Positions 7,430-15,025 of a stretch of 15,026 nucleotides of DNA are shown piece by piece. Under the pieces are notes generated by a model. It made no database searches and had not been told where the DNA came from. It was given only the letters and a program-made list of their open reading frames with translations. Made by a program: the position numbers and the translations under genes. This DNA is from an uncultured Paracoccaceae bacterium (lineage in GTDB: Bacteria; Pseudomonadota; Alphaproteobacteria; Rhodobacterales; Rhodobacteraceae), in the NCBI GenBank assembly GCA_913054485.1, contig CAJXHQ010000020.1, positions 1-15,026 of the forward strand. The letters run 5' to 3'. Every line of letters begins with the position of its first letter. Within the stretch, counting starts at the first letter, position 1.

Positions 7430-8340
7430 GACTGCACCCCGGTGCGGGCCAGGCCGGTCACCACCTGCCAGACGATGTCTTGCACTTTGACTGCATCGCT
7501 GGCGCTGAAAGCCTGTGCCACAGAGCCATCGCGCAAGCGCAGCTCATGAGGCAGGCCCATGGGCGGCTTCTGGTAGAGCACGGCATAGTGCGTGAGTGCG
7601 ATCACATAGGCGCCGAGTTCACCAAAATGGATCGGGTCCTGATTGCCCTCGGGATCGCGTCCGAAAAGCTCCTCACGGCGGCTGACACCTTCCAGCTCTC
7701 CGGCTTCGGCGGCGCGTGCGACAGCGGCCAGTGCCTGACCGCCAGGAATCAGGTAGGCCGGCCGGTCAGGGTTGCGGCGGGTATCGGGTTTGATGAGCTG
7801 GCCGAGCCAGAGAGGGTCAAGATCCGCTGCGACACGTTCCATCCACCCGTCCGGGTCGTCCAGCCAATGCCAGGTTTCGTAGAGATAGACACGGGTCTCC
7901 GGGTTGCCCCCCCTTGCGAGATCGGCCCAGCGGCGGAAGTACTTCGGGGACTTGTGCCAGCGGATCGCGTCTTTCAGCTCGACCATGGAGGTCAGTACCA
8001 CCGCATCATATTCGCCTGATCCGATGCCCTCACGGGCGTCCCGGTAGGCGGGCGCGTGGTTTACCTTGCTGAAGTCACGGATCCGCTCGCCAGGTTCCCA
8101 ATGCTGGCGCATGGTGGTGCCAGAGCCGATCTGGCTGTTGTAGCCATGGCCCTTACCGGCCAGCTGCTGCAGCATGTAGGGCATGTCCGCCCCGACCAGA
8201 GAATGGCCGAGATGAAAGACATTGAGCGGCCCGGAGGGCGGCGGCGGGGTCAGAAAAGGCGCGCGGCCGCCGCTGTAGGCAAGCGCTGCCAGTGCGGGCA
8301 GGCCGAGCAGCAGGGCAAGCACTCCGCGGCGCGCCATCAT
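7426..8340 (-). CDS. Exported SGNH/GDSL-type hydrolase or acyltransferase-like protein
   Basis: A 304-residue protein with a hydrophobic leader (residues 1-23, MMARRGVLALLLGLPALAAL) followed by a proline-rich linker, so it is probably exported or membrane-tethered. The mature part begins NVFHLGHSLVG, where S47 in GHSL is the candidate nucleophile of SGNH esterases. D235-P-I-H238 near the C-terminus fits the DxxH catalytic pair. The frame stays open to 8403, but ATG 8340 is chosen because it overlaps the upstream stop by 4 bp (ATGA), has AGGAGG (plus-strand 8347-8352) six bases upstream, and starts a signal sequence. Relatives of this fold add or remove acyl groups on polysaccharides, which suits the locus. 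Substrate is unknown. Confidence 0.75.
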   Translation of the reverse strand: MMARRGVLALLLGLPALAALAYSGGRAPFLTPPPPSGPLNVFHLGHSLVGADMPYMLQQLAGKGHGYNSQIGSGTTMRQHWEPGERIRDFSKVNHAPAYRDAREGIGSGEYDAVVLTSMVELKDAIRWHKSPKYFRRWADLARGGNPETRVYLYETWHWLDDPDGWMERVAADLDPLWLGQLIKPDTRRNPDRPAYLIPGGQALAAVARAAEAGELEGVSRREELFGRDPEGNQDPIHFGELGAYVIALTHYAVLYQKPPMGLPHELRLRDGSVAQAFSASDAVKVQDIVWQVVTGLARTGVQS

Positions 8341-9038
8341 TGCAGGCCTCCTGTCCTCAGTTCCGCGCCAGTGGTGATCAGCCCCGCGCCGATGGCATAA
8401 CATCCGGCAATTTTTGTGCCCTTGGCAAAGGGCGGCTGTTCACCGGTGAACTCCGCAAGGAAATGCCCGCGGGCGGTGTCGAGTTCCAGTTCCATGCCGT
8501 CAAATCCGAAAAACCGTTCGCTGATCGCATATTGGCATTTATAGGCAGCTTCTTTCGCCGAAAAGATCACTTTGGCCATTTGGCCGGGATTTTCCTGGCG
8601 CTTCAGCCAATCCTGCTCGCGGGGGGAACAGATCGAAGGTATCAGCTTATTCTCCAGCGGCGTGTCTTCCTCCACGTCGATGCCCAGAGCGCGCAGATCC
8701 TCACCCGGCAATGCAGCCACCGCGGCGGCGCAGCTGCGGGTGTGGGTGATGGACCCTGTGACGCCCGTCGGCCAGACCGGCGCGCGTTTGGGGCCAACCG
8801 GTATGGCACAGGGCGGCAGCCCGAGATCCGCCATCGCGGCGCGCGCGGCGGCGCGGCCGGCGGCGAATTCGCGGCGGCGCTTGCTAACGGCATTGGGCGA
8901 CAGGCAGGCGGCTTCTTCCGGCAACGGCAGCGGCAGATCGCCTTGCGGGTCGTACAGGGCCAGTGCCACGTCCAAGCCAAAAAGCGGCCGGATCAAGGCC
9001 AGCCGCTCGGATTTACTGTCGTCTGTCTGTGCGGTCAT
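8337..9038 (-). CDS. 4'-phosphopantetheinyl transferase, EntD/Sfp type
   Basis: A 233-residue enzyme that moves the phosphopantetheine arm of CoA onto the serine of carrier domains, converting apo to holo form. The family motifs are all present: KRRREFAAGRAAA (53-65), GVTGSITHT (92-100), GIDVEED with magnesium ligands D121 and E123, and FSAKEAAYK with K162, E163 and K167. Length is normal. It starts at ATG 9038, overlapping the NRPS stop by 4 bp, so it is coupled to the synthetase it should activate, presumably at S1451. A dedicated transferase next to the NRPS suggests a self-contained assembly line. Confidence 0.93.
   Translation of the reverse strand: MTAQTDDSKSERLALIRPLFGLDVALALYDPQGDLPLPLPEEAACLSPNAVSKRRREFAAGRAAARAAMADLGLPPCAIPVGPKRAPVWPTGVTGSITHTRSCAAAVAALPGEDLRALGIDVEEDTPLENKLIPSICSPREQDWLKRQENPGQMAKVIFSAKEAAYKCQYAISERFFGFDGMELELDTARGHFLAEFTGEQPPFAKGTKIAGCYAIGAGLITTGAELRTGGLQ
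8347..8352 (-). promoter_or_regulatory. Ribosome binding site deciding the SGNH gene start
   Basis: A perfect AGGAGG on the - strand, six bases before ATG 8340, inside the end of the phosphopantetheinyl transferase gene. It argues for ATG 8340 over the in-frame codon at 8403. Confidence 0.65.
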
Positions 9039-12000
9039 CCGGCCCTGGCTTTGCGGTTCGCCCGCATCGCGCGGCGCTTGGACATCGTTTCCGTTCTCGC
9101 CTCGGTGTCAACCGCCGGTTGGGCTTCTTCCGCCGGTGCCGCGCCGCCGGTCAGGCTGTCCAGGTGGGCGGCCAGGCCTTCCAGTGTCGGGAAGCGGAAG
9201 ATGTCGGTGATCGACAGCCGCTCTGCACCGGCATCCTTGCGGATTTCGCGGTGGGCCTGCACTGCCAGCAGCGAATGGCCGCCAAGGGCAAAGAAATTGT
9301 CCGCCGCCCTGATGCCATCAACACCCAGGATACGCGACCAGACCGCAGCAATCAGTGCCTGCGCGCCTTGTGCGGGCGGCGCAGCCACCGCGGCGGAGGC
9401 CGCGCGCGCGGGCTGCGGATCGGGCAGCGCCTTGCGGTCGATCTTCTTGTTGGGCGTCAGCGGGAAGGTCTCCAGCGTGACGATATGGGCGGGCACCATG
9501 ACCTCGGCCAGCTGACGCGCCAGCTGTGCCTTCAGCGCAGGTTCATCCACCGGGGCAGAGGCTGTGACATAGCCCACCAGCGGCTCGCCCTCGCCAATTT
9601 TGCGGGTGACGGCCACGGCACCGGTTACGCCGGGGAAGGCGGCCATGGCGGCCTCGATCTCTCCCAGTTCAATGCGCTGGCCGCGGATTTTCACCTGATG
9701 ATCGGTGCGGCCCAGAAAATCCAGCTTGCCATCGCTGCGCCAGCGCACCAGATCGCCAGTGCGGTAGAGCTTTGCCTCGCCGCCGACAAAAGGATCGGGG
9801 ACGAAGCGCTCCGCTGTCATCTCGGGCCGCTGCCAGTAGCCTTTCGTAACCCCTTCGCCGCCGATCAGCAGCTCTCCCGGCGCGCCGATGGGCTGCGGTT
9901 CGCTTGCGTCGTTCAGCACGTAGACGCTGGTATTGGCGATGGGCGTGCCGACATTGGCCGTGGCCTCCGGGGTGCCGGACAGCCTGTCCACGGTTGACCA
10001 GATGGTGGTTTCCGTGGGCCCGTACATATTGTGGATCTGCCCATGTGTGGCCCCTTGCAGCGCAGCTGCCAGATCGCCCGGCAATGCCTCGCCGCCGACC
10101 AAGAGATGCTCCAGCCGGCCAAGCGCCAGTTTCGCCTCGTCGTTCATTGCAATCATCCGCGCCATCGAGGGCGTGCACTGCATATGGGTGACACCATGGC
10201 GGATAATCTGTGCCGCCAAGGAGAAATCATCCGGGGCCAGTTCGGCAGGCGCATTCGAGAGACGCAGCACCTCGGCCAGCGGGTTCAGACCTTCCAGAAC
10301 CACCTCCGGCGCGATGCCGTAGTCGATCAGGCAGGCGATCTCATCCACGCCGATGCGCTTCAGCTCCTCCACCCGTTTCAGCCCATCCTGTACGGTGCCG
10401 AACAGGCCGGAGTCCTCGAAATACCGTTCAAAGGCGAAGTCGAGGATGGCTTCCAGCTCCTCTTCCGACAGGATGTCCAGATTCATGTCGAAGGCGTTTT
10501 CCACGCCGGCGGGTTTCTTGAAGGCGGGGAAGGCCCAGGCGTATTGTTTGATCAGCCCGGCGGCTGAGCGCAGGTAGTCCTTCATCGGCTCGCGGGCGAT
10601 GCGGCGGGCCTCCTCGCGGGTCTGGTCCAGATAGGTGTGCAGCATCAGCGTGACGGTGAAATCCGCCGGGTCATGGCCCGCGCCGCGCAGGGCGTCGTGG
10701 TAGATCCTGATCTTGCCCGCGACCTCCTCGATGCTCTGGCCCAGGAGGTGGGTCAGAACATTGGCGCCGATCTCTCCGGCTTCGCGCCAGGTGGCCGGGG
10801 TGCCCGCCGTGGGGATCCAGAGCGGCAGTTCTTTCGACACCGGCCGCGGCTGGGTGACCAGCGCATGCATGGAGCCGTCGGCGCGGGGAAACTCCACCGC
10901 TTCGCCACGCCAGAGTTTGCGCAGGGTCTCGATGGTGTCATACATCGCCGTCTTGTTGTTGGGCGGCGCATTTTCAGGCCGCAGCACAAAGTCATCCGGC
11001 TGCCAGCCCGCGGCGATGCCAAGGCCCGCGCGCCCGTTGGTGATATTGTCGATCACCGACCATTCCTCGGCCACGCGGGCGGGATGGTGCAGCGGCGCCA
11101 CGCAAGACCCTGCGCGCACGCTCAGGTTCTGGGTGACCGCTGCCACCGCCGCCCCGGTGACCGAAGGGTTCGGGTAGGGGCCGCCAAAGGCGTGGAAGTG
11201 GCGTTCCGGCGTCCAGACGGCGTTGAACCCGTTGGCATCGGCAAATTTCGCGCCTTCCAGCAGCAGGTGGTATTTCTGCCGTCCCGGCCCGTCGTCATTG
11301 CCCCAGTAGAAGAGGTTGAAATCCATCTTCCGCTCTGACGCGCGGATCGGCCCGTTGGACAGCTCCAGCCGGCTTTCATCGCTGCTGAGCACCAGTTTGA
11401 AGCCCCGTGTCAGTGTCCAGAACAACTCCAGCACCGAGATGTCGAAGCTGAGACTGGTCACCGCCAGCCAAGCATCACCGGCTTTGTGGGGGATACGGTC
11501 ATCCATCCCGGCAAAGAAGTTGGCCACGTTGCGGTGGCTGACCATCACGCCCTTCGGGGTGCCGGTGGAGCCGGAGGTATAGATCAGATAGGCGAGATCC
11601 GAAGCCGCGGCTCCGCCCTGCACATTGGGCATGCCCGTGCCGTCCGGCACCGTTGCGATATCCAGCACCTGCGCTTCAGAGTCGGGCAGGCTGCCGGTCA
11701 AGGAAGCTTCCGAGACAATGACCTGTGCCTGGCTGTCGCTGGCATAATGCGCGATGCGCCCGGCAGGGTAGGCCGGGTCCAGCGGCACGTAGGCTCCGCC
11801 CGCTTTCAGGATTGCCAGCGCGCCGATCACCATTGCGGGGCTGCGCCTCAGATAGAGACCGGTATGCGATCCCGGCGCCACGCCCATCTCCTGCAGCTTA
11901 GCCGCCACCGCATTGGCCCGGGCGTTGAGCTGGGCATAGGTGAACGTTTGGCCCTCAAAGACCAGAGCGGGCGCATCGGGCGTGCGGGCAGCCTGGGCCT

Positions 12001-13624
12001 CAAATGCGGCGTGGATGGTCAGATCCGGGTGGTATTCCCGTGCCGTCGCATTCCAATCCGTGAGCAGTTTGCGGCGTTCGTCCTCGGGCAGGATATTCAA
12101 CGCCGACAGCGGGGCCTCCCCCAGCGCAGGAAGGCCGTTGAACGCCTGGCCGAGACGCGCGGCGAGCAGATCGGCTGCCGGCGCAGGGATCAGCGCCTTG
12201 TCCCAGTAAAGAACGGCCTTGCCAGCGCACATGGCGACCGTCAGCGCACAGCCCGCCACCGGTGAATTGGCATCAAGCATCACGCCGATGACGGGCTGGT
12301 CTGCCTGGGTGATTCCGGGATCGCGGGCTGGAAGGTCAGCGGCAAAACCGCCCAGCTGACGGGCCTTGGCAATGTCGCCATGCAGCCGGTCAGCCAGGGC
12401 CGCCGCGGGCTCATCCCGGCGCGCCTGCAGAGGCACCCATCCGGAGATCAGACCGGGAATGGCGGCCCCGGAGAGGCTGCTGTCGCTCAAGGCGATATCG
12501 CCATAATCCTCGCTGCTGCTGAGCAGGGCCCAGCCCAGAACAGAGGCCATGGCCTGGTTTTGCGAAAGGCCGGCAGGCAGCGGCAGGATGCGGCTTTCAA
12601 GGCCGGTTTCACCTGTCGCGGCGGCCAGCGGCACCGGCAGCGCCCGCATGGCAGAAAGCGCCTTGCGCCAGTGGCTTTCGCCGCCCTGCGCCGCCGCAAG
12701 CTGGCCGGTCAGGGTGACCGCCTCTGCCGCAGAGAGCGACGGCAGAATATCGCCTTCCGCGATCAGCTCCGCCAAGGCTGCGGGCTGACCGGAGGCGCCG
12801 GTGAGGCCGGACAGGCGCAGGGCCCCATCTGCGGTGGCTACGGTCAGGCTATCATCCGAGAGATCCAGCACGGTGCCGGGGGCAGCCGGGCTGCTGGCGG
12901 TCTCGGTGGTCTCGGCGCTGCGGGTCAGCAGGATCTGCCCGGCGGCTGCGAGCTTGGCGGCACACAGCGGGTTCCAGTAACTGCCGAAGTCCAGTGCGCG
13001 CACCAGGCGGGCCAGCTCGGCGGCGGGGCGGGTGAAGTCGAGCCGCCCGCCGCCCGCAGGCCGGTCGGCCTTGGCAAAATAGCCGCGCTGGCTCAGGTCC
13101 TGCGGTTTGCGCTCCGGCGTGCCGCTTTCCAGCTGGGTGATCACCTCGCCAAAGCTGTCCATGGCGGCGGCGTAGCATTTTGAGTTCAGCGAGAAGGCGG
13201 TTTCATCCTCCGCGAGATCGAACAGGCGCTGGGCAAGGATATCGCCTTCGTCAATGCCGCCTTCCAGCATATGCCAGGTGATGCCATAGCGCGTTTCGCC
13301 CCGGATCAGCGCCCAGTTCGGGGCGTTAAGGCCGGCATAGGCGGGCAGCGGGCCGTCGTGGAAGTTCACAGCGCCCTTGGAAGCGCGGGCCAGCACATCC
13401 TCGGGGATCACCCGCAGGTTGGCGATGGACAAGAGCCAGTCGAAACCGGGCTGCAGGGCACGGGGGCTGTCCAGAAGCTCCAGGCCGTTCCGGGCGGCCC
13501 AGTCCCGCAGCCCGCTGTCGGTGGTGACCACCGCGGCGATCGTATGGCCGCGGGCCAACAGCGTATCGCCGCAGCCTGCAAGAAGGGATTCATTGCCAAT
13601 CAGGGCACAGGTGAAAGACGTCAT
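9035..13624 (-). CDS. NRPS: formyltransferase, degenerate C, A split by luciferase-like monooxygenase, T
   Basis: A 1529-residue synthetase. Residues 1-290 are Fmt-like, with catalytic-type N87, H89 and D125 (VNFHDGPLP and GGIDEGD), expected to use 10-formyl-THF. Residues 295-530 resemble the C-terminal part of a condensation domain, ending LLTDWNATAREY, but lack HHxxxDG. The A domain runs 531-757 and 1126-1405: A3 YTSGSTGTPKG (682-692), A4 FDISVLE (727-733), A5 NMYGPTE (1199-1205), A7 YRTGDL (1287-1292), A10 lysine K1394. Between A4 and A5 lies a flavin-dependent monooxygenase of MupA/Atu3671 type. Pocket residues read as DILQLGMIWK, close to the glycine code. The T domain has LGGHSLL with S1451. 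No TE follows; the chain ends in a basic tail (SKRRAMRANRKARAG). GGAGGA lies six bases before ATG 13624, which overlaps the preceding stop by 4 bp. Exact reaction order is inferred. Confidence 0.92.
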   Translation of the reverse strand: MTSFTCALIGNESLLAGCGDTLLARGHTIAAVVTTDSGLRDWAARNGLELLDSPRALQPGFDWLLSIANLRVIPEDVLARASKGAVNFHDGPLPAYAGLNAPNWALIRGETRYGITWHMLEGGIDEGDILAQRLFDLAEDETAFSLNSKCYAAAMDSFGEVITQLESGTPERKPQDLSQRGYFAKADRPAGGGRLDFTRPAAELARLVRALDFGSYWNPLCAAKLAAAGQILLTRSAETTETASSPAAPGTVLDLSDDSLTVATADGALRLSGLTGASGQPAALAELIAEGDILPSLSAAEAVTLTGQLAAAQGGESHWRKALSAMRALPVPLAAATGETGLESRILPLPAGLSQNQAMASVLGWALLSSSEDYGDIALSDSSLSGAAIPGLISGWVPLQARRDEPAAALADRLHGDIAKARQLGGFAADLPARDPGITQADQPVIGVMLDANSPVAGCALTVAMCAGKAVLYWDKALIPAPAADLLAARLGQAFNGLPALGEAPLSALNILPEDERRKLLTDWNATAREYHPDLTIHAAFEAQAARTPDAPALVFEGQTFTYAQLNARANAVAAKLQEMGVAPGSHTGLYLRRSPAMVIGALAILKAGGAYVPLDPAYPAGRIAHYASDSQAQVIVSEASLTGSLPDSEAQVLDIATVPDGTGMPNVQGGAAASDLAYLIYTSGSTGTPKGVMVSHRNVANFFAGMDDRIPHKAGDAWLAVTSLSFDISVLELFWTLTRGFKLVLSSDESRLELSNGPIRASERKMDFNLFYWGNDDGPGRQKYHLLLEGAKFADANGFNAVWTPERHFHAFGGPYPNPSVTGAAVAAVTQNLSVRAGSCVAPLHHPARVAEEWSVIDNITNGRAGLGIAAGWQPDDFVLRPENAPPNNKTAMYDTIETLRKLWRGEAVEFPRADGSMHALVTQPRPVSKELPLWIPTAGTPATWREAGEIGANVLTHLLGQSIEEVAGKIRIYHDALRGAGHDPADFTVTLMLHTYLDQTREEARRIAREPMKDYLRSAAGLIKQYAWAFPAFKKPAGVENAFDMNLDILSEEELEAILDFAFERYFEDSGLFGTVQDGLKRVEELKRIGVDEIACLIDYGIAPEVVLEGLNPLAEVLRLSNAPAELAPDDFSLAAQIIRHGVTHMQCTPSMARMIAMNDEAKLALGRLEHLLVGGEALPGDLAAALQGATHGQIHNMYGPTETTIWSTVDRLSGTPEATANVGTPIANTSVYVLNDASEPQPIGAPGELLIGGEGVTKGYWQRPEMTAERFVPDPFVGGEAKLYRTGDLVRWRSDGKLDFLGRTDHQVKIRGQRIELGEIEAAMAAFPGVTGAVAVTRKIGEGEPLVGYVTASAPVDEPALKAQLARQLAEVMVPAHIVTLETFPLTPNKKIDRKALPDPQPARAASAAVAAPPAQGAQALIAAVWSRILGVDGIRAADNFFALGGHSLLAVQAHREIRKDAGAERLSITDIFRFPTLEGLAAHLDSLTGGAAPAEEAQPAVDTEARTETMSKRRAMRANRKARAG
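10250..11353 (-). other. Luciferase-like monooxygenase domain inserted in the adenylation domain
   Basis: Covers roughly residues 758-1125 of the NRPS. It starts near KMDFNLFYWGND and includes FNAVWTPERHFHAFGG, HPARVAEEWSVIDN and GRAGLGIAAGWQPDDF, the hallmarks of the bacterial luciferase-like, FMN-dependent monooxygenase family found in natural-product megasynthases. The A domain sequence stops after FKLVLSSDESRLE and resumes at DDFSLAAQIIRHGVTH, so the insertion falls between core motifs A4 and A5. In the myxobacterial MtaG and MelG synthetases a monooxygenase at the same place is thought to hydroxylate carrier-bound glycine. Boundaries are approximate. Confidence 0.85.
12035..12742 (-). 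other. Degenerate, truncated condensation-domain-like region of the NRPS
   Basis: Covers about residues 295-530. The second half reads like the end of a condensation domain (VLYWDKALIP, then LNILPEDERRKLLTDWNATA leading into the A domain). There is no HHxxxDG motif and the region is about half the usual 450 residues. It probably serves as a structural linker or non-catalytic docking platform. Confidence 0.6.
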
Positions 13625-14640
13625 TTCTGTTCCTCCGGAACCGGGTCAGGACCGCGCGTTTCTGAATGGGGGGCGGCGCGGCGGCGCAACAGCGCGCGCA
13701 GGCCGTGGCTGAGGATATCTCTGAGGTAATAAGGCGGATCCAAAGCCGGCTTGCCTTGCAGCAGCCGCCGGGCCTGCCAGATCATCCCGCCTGTCAGATG
13801 GGCAAGATCGGCCGCAGCAGCGTAGGCGCGGCCATGGTTTTTGGTGAAATAATAGTTCCGGGAATCCAGGAAGAACCTGGGCGTGCGGCTCCAGCCTCCC
13901 TTACCGGTCGATGCTGCTCCGATATGGGCAATGCGGCTCTGCGGCACGTAATGTGTCCGCCAGCCCGCCCGGGCGGCGCGGCGGCAGAGATCGATCTCTT
14001 CGAAGTACAGGAAGAAGGTCTCGTCAAAGCCGCCGGTGGCTTCCAGGGCCTCGCGGCGGATCATCAGGCTGGACCCCTCCGTCCAGTCGACCTGTGTTTC
14101 CGTGCCGGGGAGGGGATCCATCGAGACGACCCACGGGGTGAGCAGGCGCTTGAGGGGGCCGAGGCGTATCATGGCCTCGAACTCGCTGATGACCGAGGGA
14201 AAACGGCAGGCGGGGTGATAGGGTTTTCCGTCTTCGTCCTGCACAAAGGAACCGGCCAGCCCTGCTCCGGGGTGATCGGCCAGGAAATCGCGCAGGATAC
14301 GGATCGTATCCTTCTCCGGAAAGGCGTCGGAATTCAGCAGGTAGTAATAGTCCGCGGCCCCTCCGTCCGAGAGGCCGGCGTTCATCCCGAAATTCATGCC
14401 CGCGCCAAAGCCGCCATTGCGGCCGAAGGAGACCACGCGCAGACGGCCGCTGGCACTCCAGCCGCGGTCTCTGGCTGCCGCGCTCAGCACCTCGAAAGAG
14501 CCATCTCCAGAGCCGTTATCGACAATGATGACCTCCCCGGGCAGGTCTTGCATGGCCATCAGCGCGGCTTCGGCAGATCGCAATGTCATCCCAGCCGTGC
14601 GGTAGTTGAGGATGACTGTCAGGACAGAACCGGATGTCAT
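13621..14640 (-). CDS. GT2 rhamnosyltransferase-like glycosyltransferase
   Basis: A 339-residue GT-A glycosyltransferase resembling RfbF/WbbL-type enzymes. It opens with LTVILNYRTAG and VIIVDNGSGDGS. It carries GRNGGFGAGMNFGM (73-86), the metal-site variant N103-S104-D105 in YLLNSDAFP, and the characteristic GGFDETFFLYFEEIDLCRRA (203-222) that marks this subfamily. No membrane segment is evident, so it is likely cytoplasmic. ATG 14640 is four bases after the stop of the upstream thioesterase gene, with GGAG (plus-strand 14648-14651) seven bases upstream. Its stop overlaps the NRPS start by 4 bp. Placement between thioesterase and NRPS suggests it glycosylates, or works on the same product as, the assembly line. 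The donor sugar (rhamnose is typical of the subfamily) is not proven. Confidence 0.87.
   Translation of the reverse strand: MTSGSVLTVILNYRTAGMTLRSAEAALMAMQDLPGEVIIVDNGSGDGSFEVLSAAARDRGWSASGRLRVVSFGRNGGFGAGMNFGMNAGLSDGGAADYYYLLNSDAFPEKDTIRILRDFLADHPGAGLAGSFVQDEDGKPYHPACRFPSVISEFEAMIRLGPLKRLLTPWVVSMDPLPGTETQVDWTEGSSLMIRREALEATGGFDETFFLYFEEIDLCRRAARAGWRTHYVPQSRIAHIGAASTGKGGWSRTPRFFLDSRNYYFTKNHGRAYAAAADLAHLTGGMIWQARRLLQGKPALDPPYYLRDILSHGLRALLRRRAAPHSETRGPDPVPEEQK
13631..13636 (-). promoter_or_regulatory. Strong ribosome binding site of the NRPS gene
   Basis: GGAGGA on the - strand, six bases ahead of ATG 13624 and within the last codons of the upstream GT2 gene. It supports efficient re-initiation at the 4-bp overlap. 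Confidence 0.6.
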
Positions 14641-14644
14641 GTGA

Positions 14645-15025
14645 TTACTCCGCCGCCTGAATTGCCGGTGCGGCCTGAGGCCGGGCCGGGTGGCGTTCGG
14701 CCTGGTCCAGCGCCTCTTTCAGGGCTTCGGCCAGCACCGCCACATTGGGTACGAGCACCATGCTATGGTGCCCGCCGGGCACCTCGCAAACCTGCAGCGC
14801 GGAGGCGTGTTTGCGCCAGTCATTGTCATCGAAGACATACTCGCGCTCAGTACTGACCCAAGTTCCTCCCGAGACTTGCCAGCGCCGGTCCAGGGGCGGC
14901 CGGAACAGGGTGACCGCCCCATTCCACGGCTGCGGCTGATAGGCCGCGGCGGCGGTGAGGAAGGCGGCTTCGATCTTTGCATTGTCGAAATCGGCAATGC
15001 CGGCTTCAGCGTGTTTCGGTTTGCG
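14645..15025 (-). CDS. Thioesterase C-terminus, possibly the end of a PKS or NRPS
   Basis: The last 126 residues of an alpha/beta-hydrolase thioesterase; the 5' end is outside the window. PWNGAVTLFRPP is followed by a lid-side region and then VCEVPGGHHSMVLVPNVAVL, where the His of GGHHSM sits at the position of the catalytic His of type I NRPS/PKS thioesterases. A proline/alanine-rich tail of about 25 residues ends the protein. Such domains release the finished acyl chain by hydrolysis or cyclisation. I cannot see whether it is the end of a megasynthase or a stand-alone type II thioesterase. Its position at the head of this stretch, just before GT2 and NRPS genes, suggests further assembly-line modules to the right. 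Confidence 0.75.
   Translation of the reverse strand, partial: RKPKHAEAGIADFDNAKIEAAFLTAAAAYQPQPWNGAVTLFRPPLDRRWQVSGGTWVSTEREYVFDDNDWRKHASALQVCEVPGGHHSMVLVPNVAVLAEALKEALDQAERHPARPQAAPAIQAAE

Noticed and set aside
8341..8403. Longer start of the SGNH gene at 8403
   Set aside because: It would place a charged, His/Arg-rich segment before the signal peptide and overlap the upstream gene by 67 bp, while ATG 8340 has AGGAGG and an ATGA overlap.
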